In this document: piece after piece, positions 34,643-44,265 of the stretch | Layout: each line of letters opens with the position of its first letter | How positions within the stretch are numbered: the stretch's first letter is position 1 | Notes under the pieces: model-generated | Seen by the model: only the letters and a program-made list of their open reading frames with translations | Databases searched by the model: none | Told to the model about the DNA's origin: nothing | DNA from: Butyrivibrio sp. LC3010 | GTDB lineage: Bacteria; Bacillota; Clostridia; Lachnospirales; Lachnospiraceae | Length of the DNA stretch: 64,000 nucleotides | Reading direction: 5' to 3' | Assembly: GCF_000424385.1 (NCBI RefSeq) | Contig: NZ_AUJU01000003.1 | Location: 1-64,000 of the forward strand | Position numbers and translations under genes: made by a program

Positions 34643-35028
34643 ATGCTTCCTCCCTTCATATCATCTGTATCCTCTTCCATGTTTTCTGTAGGAGAATTCA
34701 GAATGATGGTGCCTGCAATAACCATGATCACTCCAAGAATCTTAGCAAAAGTTATTCCTTCGTGGAACAGCACGACACTCCAGAGAAGCGACCATAAAAG
34801 CGTCATCGCCTTGTTTGCATAGGCTATAGACAGCTCAAACCTCTTTAATAACTGCTGCCACAATATGGCATATATTCCCAGCACCGCAAAATCAAGCAAA
34901 TAAAAAATCACAAATTCTTTTGACAAAAAATCATAGCCAGAAACAAGCTTACTGATAACTGTAGTCAGTGAATAAATAAGCACCGCTCCCTGCAAAAAAA
35001 TAATACTCAAAAACCTGTTATTCTTCAT
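34639..35028 (-). CDS. EamA/SMR-type half transporter, subunit 1
   Basis: A 129-residue protein with four predicted helices: IIFLQGAVLIYSLTTVIS, VIFYLLDFAVLGIYAIL, KAMTLLWSLLWSVVLF and ILGVIMVIAGTIIL, followed by an acidic tail (MEEDTDDMKGG). The start is the ATG at 35028 with GAGG five nt upstream; the Shine-Dalgarno overlaps the stop of the preceding SGNH gene. It is the upstream member of a heterodimer-like pair with the 112-residue protein, probably flipping an undecaprenyl-phosphate-linked sugar. Substrate unknown. Confidence 0.82.
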   Translation of the reverse strand: MKNNRFLSIIFLQGAVLIYSLTTVISKLVSGYDFLSKEFVIFYLLDFAVLGIYAILWQQLLKRFELSIAYANKAMTLLWSLLWSVVLFHEGITFAKILGVIMVIAGTIILNSPTENMEEDTDDMKGGSI

Positions 35029-35035
35029 CAAAACC

Positions 35036-36019
35036 TCATTTATATATTGCGGAGGCAAAATGCTCTGCTATATGTTTATTTGCATCCTTGTTAACATGAA
35101 TATTATCAAGAAGGAATTCCGAACTGTTTCCCTCATCGATAGTTCCATAATAATTATCTATGAAAGATACTCCGGTATCACCGCAGGTATCTATCATATG
35201 CTGCAGATATGTAGTAAGTTTACCGTTTCCAAAATCGACCCTGTCTCCATTTTTCAGAACACCATCTGAATCATAGGCATAACAAAAAGTAAAAGACATG
35301 CACACAATTCTGATGAAAGGATATTTTTCCTGTATCATCCTGATTCCCGAATCAAGTGCTCCCATGTAGGTCATAGGATCCAGTTTGTCGCCGGGATTCA
35401 TACCTGGACGAAGCTTTATATAATCTGTGGCATCATAATAAATGATAAGTGTGTCCACCTTGTTCATATCAAGATCAACAAGGCTCTGTGCATGCTGCTG
35501 CATCACTGTCTCACCGAGAATCCAGGTGGCATCAAGAACATCCGTCCTCGTATCACCAGCTATAGACTTAGCTATATTGAAAAAGCTCAGTCTGTCCATC
35601 GCATCTCCTTCCCCTTCAGGGCTTGAAAGAGCGATTGTACTTCCCGCAAAGCCTGCGTTTATCACTTCCGCTCCGGTTCTGTCAGCTATCTGTGCACAGA
35701 CGCCATCGTCGGAAGTATCATATGTAATCGCATCATTTCCCAGAACAAGTATCGTTTCCTTGCCATCGTCTTCATGCCCTTCTCTCTTTTCGGAGGGTAA
35801 AAGAAATACCTGGTCAAGAAGCTCTACCTCATATTCCGATTCATCAATTTCAACCTTTTCAAGCGTCTTGCCCTTATTCCATTTAAGGAGCCTGAATGCG
35901 CCATATCCGATAAGTAAAACAATAAGTCCCAGAATAACCAGATGAACCCATCCGGGAATTCCAGCGTCATTTCGTCTTTTTCTACGTCCTCTGTTATCAT
36001 CAGATCTGTAATTAGCCAT
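35036..36019 (-). CDS. Membrane-anchored SGNH-fold protein lacking the nucleophile (pseudoenzyme candidate)
   Basis: A 327-residue protein: basic cytoplasmic start, one transmembrane helix (about 23-45), then an extracellular SGNH-like domain. It is related to the lipoprotein at 44311-45579, whose block I is FIGDSQFD and block III EYGANDYI; here these read VLGNDAITY and YYDATDYI, so the catalytic Ser and the block III Asn are gone, while block V DNIHVN keeps Asp and His. It may bind glycan or assist acylation rather than catalyse it. I chose the ATG at 36019 with GAGAGG upstream. It overlaps the preceding SGNH gene's end. Confidence 0.82.
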   Translation of the reverse strand: MANYRSDDNRGRRKRRNDAGIPGWVHLVILGLIVLLIGYGAFRLLKWNKGKTLEKVEIDESEYEVELLDQVFLLPSEKREGHEDDGKETILVLGNDAITYDTSDDGVCAQIADRTGAEVINAGFAGSTIALSSPEGEGDAMDRLSFFNIAKSIAGDTRTDVLDATWILGETVMQQHAQSLVDLDMNKVDTLIIYYDATDYIKLRPGMNPGDKLDPMTYMGALDSGIRMIQEKYPFIRIVCMSFTFCYAYDSDGVLKNGDRVDFGNGKLTTYLQHMIDTCGDTGVSFIDNYYGTIDEGNSSEFLLDNIHVNKDANKHIAEHFASAIYK

Positions 36020-36029
36020 AAAAACCTCT

Positions 36030-37109
36030 CTAATACTCCTTTGAAAACAGCTCTTCAAAATCGAAATTCTCTATAATCTTTCGCATTTTGGAAAGCTCGG
36101 TTTCAAATTCTTCCTCACTTTTTATCTCATAGGATCCATCCGCAAAACACTCTGTCATAAAGCGGTTGATCCTTGGATTATAGTGCGTATAATCCGCATA
36201 ATTATTCAAGTCTGTCACAACATCTTCCATATTCTGAAAATAGAATAGACGCACATTATCATACTGCAAAAGCTCTCTCGCCGCAAACATATATTGATTC
36301 AGGGTAGCCTCCAGATGATTTTCAGTAATAACATTATTCCAATAAAGAATGCTGTATGGCGGGAAAAATACATAAAAAACCGTGTCCGGATTTTCTTTCA
36401 CAAATGGAAGAATATTGACCTCCAGATTTTCCTTCGTCTTGGGAATCAGAAGCTCCTTATCCATCTCTTCATCAACCGGCTCCGGAGCCTCATATCCGTG
36501 CATCACATACTGAAGGTTATAGTAATCCTCAGTCCACCAGCTGGCATAAATCTCAGACATATTGGAGGGTTTTCTCTGAATTACAGGCTTTAATATATAT
36601 TCCAGAAGAACATCCTTATTCCACAGATATTTAACATCATTTACCGGATTTTTATCATAAAGATACATTGGAAGTTCATACTTTATCTCATCCGTTTCTG
36701 CGGTAAGGGTAGGTATATCCAGCCCCAAAAAGACCGCTTTCATATCATTATTCTTTCTGGCATAGGTGTCCTTATCAAAAACTATGCTTAAGATGTTGTA
36801 ATCATCCCTTGGATACGCTCCGCTGTAGGAAAGTTTTAGCGTATTAAGTCCTATCAGCTCATTAAAATCATCCGTATGAAAATTGACTGTCATCGATGAA
36901 CCTATTATGCAGCTGTCATAGTCCATATGCACCGCCATTCCCGGATTTTGAGATAACTGATTATCCACTATATATGGAAATCCATTTAAAGGTTTATGAT
37001 AATGAAAAAACGGATCTACATAGGCAACCAACACTGACACAAGAATCAATATTATTGCAACGGTTACAAAAAAATATAATATAAATTTTTTTCCGCCTGA
37101 TTTATCCAA
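36030..37109 (-). CDS. Membrane-anchored SGNH-family protein, probable MBOAT partner
   Basis: About 359 residues: a transmembrane helix near the start (FVTVAIILILVSVLVAYV) and an extracellular domain with IIGSSMTVNF (block I Ser) and DYTHYNPRIN (block V Asp/His) near the C-terminus, the pattern of DltD/AlgX-like acyltransfer proteins that work with MBOAT enzymes. The MBOAT gene is directly upstream, so it probably completes transfer of an acyl group to the polysaccharide. The best start is the TTG at 37109, placed 7 nt after GAGGAGAG; a longer reading frame would begin inside that ribosome-binding site. Confidence 0.85.
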   Translation of the reverse strand: MDKSGGKKFILYFFVTVAIILILVSVLVAYVDPFFHYHKPLNGFPYIVDNQLSQNPGMAVHMDYDSCIIGSSMTVNFHTDDFNELIGLNTLKLSYSGAYPRDDYNILSIVFDKDTYARKNNDMKAVFLGLDIPTLTAETDEIKYELPMYLYDKNPVNDVKYLWNKDVLLEYILKPVIQRKPSNMSEIYASWWTEDYYNLQYVMHGYEAPEPVDEEMDKELLIPKTKENLEVNILPFVKENPDTVFYVFFPPYSILYWNNVITENHLEATLNQYMFAARELLQYDNVRLFYFQNMEDVVTDLNNYADYTHYNPRINRFMTECFADGSYEIKSEEEFETELSKMRKIIENFDFEELFSKEY

Positions 37110-37214
37110 TACAAATCTCTCCTCATCTATAAACAAATCTTTTATCTGACTAAGACCACTCTGTAACCGGTGCCGTTAACCAATCATGCTTTGCATTCCT
37201 GGACGGTATCAGTG

Positions 37215-38648
37215 TCAAAAGTTCACATAAAGGAAGGTACTGACGCCACCAAGACTTAATACTCCCCATACAAGCAACAGTCCATAAATTATGGGAGCCT
37301 TTCTTTTTTTTGCAATTTTTCTGGCAGTGTCACCTCTGAATATGATAAGTGCAGAGATGATAATTATTATCCACATACATATATAATTACTCTTGTCCCA
37401 GCGCGGTATCGGAGTAACCTTAAAGATATACCAGATTTCATCAACCATAAAACATTCTGCCAGTTTTATGGAAATATGAAATCCTCTCCAGGCATCAATA
37501 TTGATAATTTTTCCCAAAAGTGCCAGTGCAGAATCAATACCGGGGGCCCTGAAGAACACCCAGGCTGCAGTTACATAAAGAAATGTAAGCAAAGTTTTTA
37601 TCCCGTCAATTACTGCAGATTTTTTTGCCTCTCCTGCCTTTTTATCACCTTTTAATAATCTGGTAAGCACCATAAGAAGACCATGAAGACATCCCCACAG
37701 AACGAAACCCCAGCCATTTCCATGCCATATTCCGCTTATCAGAAAAACAACCATAATATTTATACAGGTTCTCACTATTCCCCTGCGGCTTCCACCCAGT
37801 GGAATGTAAATATATTTTGTAAAAAACCTTGTGAGGGATATATGCCATCTATCCCAGAATTCTGATATATTTCCCGACTTGTACGGAGAATCAAAATTTA
37901 TCCTGAGATCCATTCCGATCATTTTGCAGATTCCCTCTGCCATATCACAATAACCGCTGAAATCAAAATAGAGCTGGAAAGAATATGAAACCGCTATAAC
38001 CAGAGCATCCAGCGCCGTAGCTGTGTTTATACCCTGATAGCCAAAATCCACTGCTTTCCCAAGGACATCAGCTAAAAGCACCTTTTTTACAAGTCCCAGA
38101 GTAAACAGCCTAAGACCCTCGGCTATATTATCTGAATTCAGTTTTCTCTTATGAAGATCAAAAATTCCTGCCCTGATATTTTCATAATCAGCAATAGGTC
38201 CCTGGAGAATCTTGGGGAAGAAAAGGACATAACACAGGTAATCAATTATATTAAGTCCTTCCTCTTTATTAAGTTCTGCTATAAACATGATCTGGGAAAA
38301 GGTATAGAAGCTTATTGCCACAGGCATAGCCCCGGCATTTAAATATTTAAAATAACCAAGAAGTGCTACATCCCCTACGATTGCAAAAGCTTTAATATAT
38401 TTAGAAAAACCGCCCCTGCTTCGTAAAATTGCAAGTCCGGATAAAAGATTCCATAAAATACTAAAAGAAAAGATCAGGATACTGAATCTCCCGTATCCCA
38501 CGAAGAAAAAGGCTGACATTACTATCAGCCACAATTTCATCAAAGTTCCCTTTTTATCATCCTGTAAAAAGGAGCTCTGGATTCCCCATATACCCAGAAG
38601 GAATACAGGTAAAAATATAAAAATAAATGAATATGAATTAAAAGTCAT
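37215..38648 (-). CDS. MBOAT family O-acyltransferase (AlgI/DltB-like), copy 1
   Basis: A 477-residue polytopic membrane enzyme. Family marks: FFPKILQGPI, YFDFSGYCDMAEGICKMIG, EFWDRWHISLTRFFTKYIYI, GGSRRG and the catalytic-His motif SGIWHGNGW. MBOAT proteins move acyl groups (acetyl in AlgI, D-alanyl in DltB) across the membrane for transfer to surface polysaccharide. No DltA or DltC gene is near, so O-acetylation is the more likely reaction. It precedes two SGNH protein genes in one unit, and a second MBOAT/SGNH set lies at 41292-45579. Confidence 0.94.
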   Translation of the reverse strand: MTFNSYSFIFIFLPVFLLGIWGIQSSFLQDDKKGTLMKLWLIVMSAFFFVGYGRFSILIFSFSILWNLLSGLAILRSRGGFSKYIKAFAIVGDVALLGYFKYLNAGAMPVAISFYTFSQIMFIAELNKEEGLNIIDYLCYVLFFPKILQGPIADYENIRAGIFDLHKRKLNSDNIAEGLRLFTLGLVKKVLLADVLGKAVDFGYQGINTATALDALVIAVSYSFQLYFDFSGYCDMAEGICKMIGMDLRINFDSPYKSGNISEFWDRWHISLTRFFTKYIYIPLGGSRRGIVRTCINIMVVFLISGIWHGNGWGFVLWGCLHGLLMVLTRLLKGDKKAGEAKKSAVIDGIKTLLTFLYVTAAWVFFRAPGIDSALALLGKIINIDAWRGFHISIKLAECFMVDEIWYIFKVTPIPRWDKSNYICMWIIIIISALIIFRGDTARKIAKKRKAPIIYGLLLVWGVLSLGGVSTFLYVNF

Positions 38649-38674
38649 TTCTATGCTTACCGAACCTATAGTCC

Positions 38675-39439
38675 TTATTGCTGAACCGCTTCGGTATCCT
38701 CATAAATATTATAACCGCCGACATTATCCACAAGTTCAAGACCCATTTTATCAAGCGGTACATCTATTTTCCTGCCCTCATGCATAACTATGTATCTGCA
38801 TTGAGCCTGTCTCGTAGCCTCAAGAAGATCCTTTGCGTTAATTTCCTCCGGCTTTTCAAAAACTTCATGAACCGCATTGTAATAATCCCAATGAATAATA
38901 TCACGTCCGTAAGGCATTAGGATATTTGTATCATATTGTCTTACAAAATGAAGCATCTCAGAAGGAAATACTGCCCTGACTCTCGGCTCATTCTCCCCTG
39001 GACTTATAACGTCGCAGACATCAATGACCACCTGGGGTATATGATAAACATTTTCAGCTTTGACCATATACTGATTCTTGTAAACAATACTTCCGCAAAG
39101 AATGATAAGAGCACTTACAACCGGAAGTCCTATCCTCTTGTGGTTTATGAAAAGCTTACAGCCGGCATAGGATATGCACACTCCCATCGGAAGAAGCCAC
39201 AATATACGGTAATAGGTATCTCCTCCGTCACTTAAAACTGCCACATAGGCAATTCTGGTGTATGGTATGAAAAAACCCACAAGTACTATCAGTGGAGCAA
39301 CGGCTATAACAAGTCTTTTCCTGTTGTCCTTCTCAGTAATCAGAAGATATATTAGAGAAACCAAAAAGAGCGGGATCAGAAAACCATTCTCTCCGTATAA
39401 TTTAAAAATGACCCAACACTCCATAAAAATTCCATACAT
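38675..39439 (-). CDS. Membrane protein, C-terminal partner of a split GT-C-like protein
   Basis: A 254-residue protein with about four N-terminal helices and a soluble C-terminal domain (about 120-254) facing outside. The segment TYYRILWLLPMGVCISYAGCKL and the following soluble part look like the C-terminal half of lachnospiral multi-span glycosyltransferase-like proteins (DUF6077-like, uncertain). It is in the same reading frame as the gene upstream, separated by TGA ATT TGA and 9 further bases, and has its own GAGGA ribosome-binding site. It is probably expressed as a second subunit of that protein. Confidence 0.78.
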   Translation of the reverse strand: MYGIFMECWVIFKLYGENGFLIPLFLVSLIYLLITEKDNRKRLVIAVAPLIVLVGFFIPYTRIAYVAVLSDGGDTYYRILWLLPMGVCISYAGCKLFINHKRIGLPVVSALIILCGSIVYKNQYMVKAENVYHIPQVVIDVCDVISPGENEPRVRAVFPSEMLHFVRQYDTNILMPYGRDIIHWDYYNAVHEVFEKPEEINAKDLLEATRQAQCRYIVMHEGRKIDVPLDKMGLELVDNVGGYNIYEDTEAVQQ

Positions 39440-39454
39440 AAATTTTCCTCAAAT

Positions 39455-40636
39455 TCAAAATGATGTGTATATTAAAAGATATACGCCTGTAGGAATAACT
39501 GACAAAGCAGCCTTGATAATAACCTTTAAATCTCTTGTGTAGATCAGAAGTAAAAGTGACAACAATCCTATAAGTCCTGCTCCAAAAACAATCCCCATGG
39601 AACTCATGATTCCTGCTGCCATATTGAGAAGAAACAATAGTATCCAGGCACTGTTGCGAATCGACCTTATTCCACCTTTTGTCTCTTCCTTCCACAAAAA
39701 TCCCGGCTTCCTGCAATCATCAAACAGCCATAAAAACAGCCAGAATATAAAAGGAATAACGAAGTTGGCTACCATAGCTTTTCCCTGCCAGGTTCTCATC
39801 ATAAAAAAGGTCTCCGGCGTGTAGATCGAAGTATTACCGAACATGGCAAAAAGCGAAATAAACAACATGTACACAGGAATCATATCCTGCCTTGCACCAA
39901 AAAGAATTCGACCTATTTCCAGATAGATCAGATAAACAAGCGGAATGATCAAAAACGGCATTATGGTATGAGATACAATTGTAGCATGAATCCCGCTCAT
40001 TCTTGCTATAAATGCAATCCAGAGAGGAAATACCGCCATGGCATGACGTATATCAAGAGATGTTGAGCTTCCGGTATAAGGAAGAATCGTATTCATAACA
40101 TCTGTCTGCTGCGCAAGGAGCGATTCAACAACATAATATGAATCGTCACCGTCAAACGGAGCAATTACAACAGCCATTACAAGCTGAAAAATCAGCACCA
40201 CAAGAAAAACAGCCCAATATATAAGACTTTCCCTGGAATACTGAAATTTCATGACTCTTACATCTGTTCTGGGGCTTATGATAGCCTCCGGTTTTGCTCT
40301 CTTATCTCCCGGAAAGAACAGATAAAAAATATTTACATCCTTTTTTTCGTAATCCCTCTGAATATCCATAATCTTTGCAGCGTATCCCGCAATGGCAAGA
40401 ATGCCCTGTACACTGGCAAAGGCAACACTGCACTTATGAAAAGCACCGTAAGGAATCTTTATCATGCACCAGATTCCTATCACTTCGAATACAGCAAAGG
40501 ATATCAGAAATCCGCAAAGACAGGTTATCCCTATTGTCTTTTTCGTTTGCGGAAGAATCCTCTGAATTAAGAGCCCCATCCCCATAGGTACTATAAAAAG
40601 CCACAATATCAAAGAAAGTGCGGACAGTACCAACAT
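39455..40636 (-). CDS. Polytopic membrane protein, N-terminal partner of a split GT-C-like protein
   Basis: A 393-residue protein with about nine transmembrane helices. After a cytoplasmic loop (about 95-130) the first outer loop carries an acidic motif, APFDGDDSYYVVESLL, in the place where GT-C glycosyltransferases hold their catalytic Asp. It ends abruptly after a helix (GVYLLIYTSF), and the in-frame continuation is the next gene. It probably uses an undecaprenyl-phosphate sugar at the outer face. It starts 3 nt after the udk stop codon, indicating coupled translation. Confidence 0.78.
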   Translation of the reverse strand: MLVLSALSLILWLFIVPMGMGLLIQRILPQTKKTIGITCLCGFLISFAVFEVIGIWCMIKIPYGAFHKCSVAFASVQGILAIAGYAAKIMDIQRDYEKKDVNIFYLFFPGDKRAKPEAIISPRTDVRVMKFQYSRESLIYWAVFLVVLIFQLVMAVVIAPFDGDDSYYVVESLLAQQTDVMNTILPYTGSSTSLDIRHAMAVFPLWIAFIARMSGIHATIVSHTIMPFLIIPLVYLIYLEIGRILFGARQDMIPVYMLFISLFAMFGNTSIYTPETFFMMRTWQGKAMVANFVIPFIFWLFLWLFDDCRKPGFLWKEETKGGIRSIRNSAWILLFLLNMAAGIMSSMGIVFGAGLIGLLSLLLLIYTRDLKVIIKAALSVIPTGVYLLIYTSF

Positions 40637-40638
40637 TA

Positions 40639-41265
40639 TCAGTTAACCTCCTCCCGAAGCATTGCATTTAAGTGCTCTGTAAAGATATTGATACCAGTGA
40701 GATTCTCGCCGCCCCTCGGAATTATAAGGTCAGCATATTTTTTACTGGGTTCAACAAACTGCTCATGCATAGGTTTTACAGTCTCAGAATACTGGGTAAG
40801 TACTGACGAAACGCTTCTTGCACGCTCGATAGTATCTCTGCGAATACGTCTCATAAGTCTCTCATCAGCATCTGTATCAACAAAAACCTTTACATCCATA
40901 AGGTCTCTAAGCTGTTTGTTCTCAAGTATCAGAATGCCCTCAAGAATGATTACCGGCTTTGGAATCACATGCACTGTCTGATCGGATCTGTTATGGATTG
41001 CATAATCATATACCGGTACATCAATCTCTTCGCCATTTTTAAGCTTCATCACATCTCTTATAAGAAGCTCTGTATCAAAAGAAGAAGGATGATCATAATT
41101 GAGTCTGCTTCTCTCGTCATAGGTCAGATCATTGTGTGCTTTATAATATGAGTCATGGCTGATGACCACAATATCATCACCAAACTGCTCCCTTATTCTG
41201 TTCACAATTGTTGTCTTTCCGGACGCAGAACCACCGGCTATTCCTACAATGCAAATTTTCTTCAT
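40639..41265 (-). CDS. udk: Uridine kinase
   Basis: A 208-residue P-loop kinase phosphorylating uridine and cytidine with GTP or ATP. Walker A is GIAGGSASGKTT; ISHDSYYK, NYDHPSSFD and RRIRRDTIERARS are family marks. Length is typical. It is a pyrimidine-salvage enzyme in the middle of a polysaccharide locus, tightly coupled to the following membrane protein gene. Supply of UTP for UDP-sugar synthesis, or recycling of uridine nucleotides released by glycosyltransferases, is a possible reason for this placement. Confidence 0.96.
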   Translation of the reverse strand: MKKICIVGIAGGSASGKTTIVNRIREQFGDDIVVISHDSYYKAHNDLTYDERSRLNYDHPSSFDTELLIRDVMKLKNGEEIDVPVYDYAIHNRSDQTVHVIPKPVIILEGILILENKQLRDLMDVKVFVDTDADERLMRRIRRDTIERARSVSSVLTQYSETVKPMHEQFVEPSKKYADLIIPRGGENLTGINIFTEHLNAMLREEVN

Positions 41266-41291
41266 TAGAACCTCTCTTTCAAAACTGTGTA

Positions 41292-42797
41292 TTACTCTTC
41301 TATTTCATAATTGTGGGATGATTCACAATAAATATGAGAAAGCATCTCTCCACTATTATTATCATATGTTATAAGCTGAACATCATCCTCAAGGTGATCA
41401 TCATCATATAAGAAATTATTATTCTCATCTGATGTAAGATACAACAACCTGAATTTTTTCTCAATAGGAATATATGTCATTTGCCCCATTGAAGTATCCA
41501 TATTTTCAACAGGCTCATATCCAACAGCCTCGTAGATATTACCTGATGCCCTGTCCATCAGAAGGAAATATTGCTGATGATCTCTTCCGGCCTCTTCAAT
41601 CTTATCTGTACCTGTCAGATTTGAAACCAAATGTCTGAACCATGGATCCTGAAGTGCAGGTGAATCCTCTGTAAGATAGAGCGCAGCACTTACATCTCCC
41701 AATGTGAGCATATTAAGCTGAGTAGTGAGAAGTCTATAGCTTATTTCCCTATCTCTGACTTCTTTATCATATCCTGCGCTGAGTTCATCCCACTTAGAAA
41801 ACTCTGCATCACCTCTGTGATCCTTAAGATCAGTGTTCTCAGAAAGCCATTTTCCTATGCAATCTGTAACCTTCTTTGCTCCGGTAGAGGACAAGTGCCC
41901 GGGATCACTTAAATCCGCTTTGGGGTCAATAATATCCTCCATCTGAAGCATATTTATATACGGAACTCCATACTGCGCTGCAATGTCTCCCGCAGAATTG
42001 GCAGACTGAATATCCTGAGGCTCTGCTGCAAACGGAAGATATGTAACAAGTATTCCTATACCGTCTCTTTGACATTCATCAATGATTTTCATAAGGTATT
42101 CTTCACAAACGGTATGCTCCGGAAGTCTTGCAGCTGTATCATATTCATAATCGTAAGATATGCTTCCCTCAAGCTCATGCTTCATCTCTGCTCCCATTAA
42201 CATATTGTATTCTGAAGTACCTGTAAGTCTCTGGAAGTCCTTCTGCTCAAGCTCGTTCCATCTGTTGTGATATACCATAAAATCAAAAAGATACTGTTTT
42301 TGTATATCAGGATCATGAACGAGGTCCTTAACAGCTGCAATCTTGAGCTTACTCAAAGGATACGCATCCATATTGAGGTGAAGCTGGCTGATAGCTGCCT
42401 GCCTGAACTCTTCGGGAGTCTCCTCATACATTTCATCAATATAATCGTAGTTCCTGTCCATCATAAAGCAATCCACGACTACATAATCCGGCTTACAGTA
42501 ATCAAGAGCCCTTATGAGCTGCCAATAGCTTTCCTTCAGAAGGCTGCCGTGACCACCCAGATTGTAGGATGTGATTCCGTAATCCTCATACAGATCAATG
42601 GGATTTATACCGTTTATCACATGGGAAGATCCCAAAAACAAAACATCAAGATGATCTTTTTTTGCTTCCTCAAAAAAGTCCTTATTCTTCATATAGCTGG
42701 TTTTTCTCTCGGTAACAAGCATTACTGTACACAAAACACCGCCAAGAAGTATAAGAAATAATATTGTTTTAAGTGTAAGAATCAGTTTTCTCTTCAT
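41292..42797 (-). CDS. Membrane-anchored SGNH/DltD-like protein
   Basis: A 501-residue protein with an N-terminal transmembrane helix (about 7-27) and an extracellular domain. LFLGSSHVINGINPIDLY provides block I with the Ser-containing GSSH motif, and DPGHLSSTGAKKVTDCI near residue 310 supplies the Asp/His pair, the DltD-like arrangement. About 170 further C-terminal residues form an extra domain. It starts 12 nt after the second MBOAT gene, so the two likely act as an acyltransfer pair. The gene order mirrors the 36030-38648 set. Confidence 0.88.
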   Translation of the reverse strand: MKRKLILTLKTILFLILLGGVLCTVMLVTERKTSYMKNKDFFEEAKKDHLDVLFLGSSHVINGINPIDLYEDYGITSYNLGGHGSLLKESYWQLIRALDYCKPDYVVVDCFMMDRNYDYIDEMYEETPEEFRQAAISQLHLNMDAYPLSKLKIAAVKDLVHDPDIQKQYLFDFMVYHNRWNELEQKDFQRLTGTSEYNMLMGAEMKHELEGSISYDYEYDTAARLPEHTVCEEYLMKIIDECQRDGIGILVTYLPFAAEPQDIQSANSAGDIAAQYGVPYINMLQMEDIIDPKADLSDPGHLSSTGAKKVTDCIGKWLSENTDLKDHRGDAEFSKWDELSAGYDKEVRDREISYRLLTTQLNMLTLGDVSAALYLTEDSPALQDPWFRHLVSNLTGTDKIEEAGRDHQQYFLLMDRASGNIYEAVGYEPVENMDTSMGQMTYIPIEKKFRLLYLTSDENNNFLYDDDHLEDDVQLITYDNNSGEMLSHIYCESSHNYEIEE

Positions 42798-42809
42798 TAT
42801 AATAATTCC

Positions 42810-44213
42810 TTAAAAGTTCTGATAAATAAATCCTGCTGCATCATATCCGGGTCCCCATATACCACAAGTCACAATAAATGTAACCGCAGCGATATAGATG
42901 AGCCATCTGAGCCAGATTCCCTGATTTTTAATTTTTTCCGAAATCACAATGCCCTTCTTGTTAGCTATATCTACTCCTATAAGCAAAGCTATGGATGAAA
43001 ACAGCAAAAGCACATTGGTTCTGTCAAGTCCAAGGTTATAAAGGGTTCCCTTTGTAATAAACCATGGCTCAGGCTTTAGAATATGTGTCACCATATAAAC
43101 AGCAGAACCAAAATCCTGAACCCTGAAGAATATCCATGCGAGATTTACCAGCATAAAGGTTATCAGGATTTTTAAAACTCTATGGGAAAAGCTGGTCGTT
43201 TCAACCTTAAAAGCAGCACATAGCTTTTCTCTTGCAGGCATCAGGATATGACCTATTACCTGATACAGGCCATGCAATAATCCCCAGATTGCAAAAGTGT
43301 AGTTGGCGCCATGCCACAGCCCACTTAAAATAAACACAATCAAAATATTTATATATTTTCTAGCAGTTCCCTTTCTATTGCCGCCAAGGGGAATATACAG
43401 ATAATCCTTAAACCAGGAGGAGAGTGAAATATGCCAGCGTCTCCAGAATTCCTGGACATTACCTGATAAATAAGGAGCATCGAAATTCTTCATCAGATCA
43501 AAGCCCAGCACCTTGGCGCAGCCTATGGCAATATTACTGTATCCGCCAAAGTCACAGTATATCTCAAAGGTATAAAGAATTGATGCCACCAGTGTAGCTG
43601 TTCCCGCGTACTTCACAGGATCTGCATAAATAGCAGATACAAGTATCGCACATCTGTCGGCTATTATCATTTTCATAAAATAGCCCCACATCATCTGTAA
43701 AAGGCCATCTCTCATTTTGTCATAGCTAAAATCATGAGGTTCCCTGAACTGTCTGAACATATGTCCCGCACGTTCTATAGGTCCTGACGTAACCTGTGGG
43801 AAGAAGGATACAAATAGTGAGAGTATGAAAAAATTCTTCTCCGCATAAATATTCCCGCGGTAAACATCAACCATATAGCCGATTGCCATGAACATAAAAA
43901 ATGACATACCGACTGCTGACAGAATTGAGATGCCCGCATATTTTGAAAGAGCAAGGATCAGAAGATTTGCACCTATCACACATGCAAGAATAGCTTTTCT
44001 CTTATTCCCTTCCTGTTTCTCCATGACCCTTGCCCCAATATAGGTGGACAGGGATGTGAAAAGAAGCATCGGAAAACCTTTAAGATCGAGTGAAAGGTAA
44101 AAAGCCCAGCTCATCAGAAAAAGCCATAAATACCGTAGCTTCGCCGGGATTAAAAAATAGATAAACGCCATAACTGGCAAAAAGATTAAAAACTGCAAAG
44201 ATATAAGCTGCAT
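42810..44213 (-). CDS. MBOAT family O-acyltransferase (AlgI-like), copy 2
   Basis: A 467-residue polytopic enzyme with FFPQVTSGPIERAGHMFRQ, YCDFGGYSNIAIGCAKVLG, EFWRRWHISLSSWFKDYLYI, GGNRKGT and the catalytic-His motif SGLWHGANYTF. All AlgI-type positions are present, so it should be active. It clearly differs from copy 1, so the pair does not look like a recent duplication. Its own SGNH partner follows. Two MBOATs in one locus suggest two acylation sites or two acyl donors. A strong terminator (44266-44301) separates it from the upstream lipoprotein gene. Confidence 0.94.
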   Translation of the reverse strand: MQLISLQFLIFLPVMAFIYFLIPAKLRYLWLFLMSWAFYLSLDLKGFPMLLFTSLSTYIGARVMEKQEGNKRKAILACVIGANLLILALSKYAGISILSAVGMSFFMFMAIGYMVDVYRGNIYAEKNFFILSLFVSFFPQVTSGPIERAGHMFRQFREPHDFSYDKMRDGLLQMMWGYFMKMIIADRCAILVSAIYADPVKYAGTATLVASILYTFEIYCDFGGYSNIAIGCAKVLGFDLMKNFDAPYLSGNVQEFWRRWHISLSSWFKDYLYIPLGGNRKGTARKYINILIVFILSGLWHGANYTFAIWGLLHGLYQVIGHILMPAREKLCAAFKVETTSFSHRVLKILITFMLVNLAWIFFRVQDFGSAVYMVTHILKPEPWFITKGTLYNLGLDRTNVLLLFSSIALLIGVDIANKKGIVISEKIKNQGIWLRWLIYIAAVTFIVTCGIWGPGYDAAGFIYQNF

Positions 44214-44265
44214 TATTCGTCCTCTTTGTTAGATAATATTAAGGTTTAGTATAGCAAAATAAGAC

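Noticed and set aside
38675-40636. Selenocysteine or stop-codon readthrough at the TGA between the two membrane genes
   Set aside because: Two in-frame TGA codons lie close together, no SECIS-like hairpin is seen, and a good ribosome-binding site starts the second gene.
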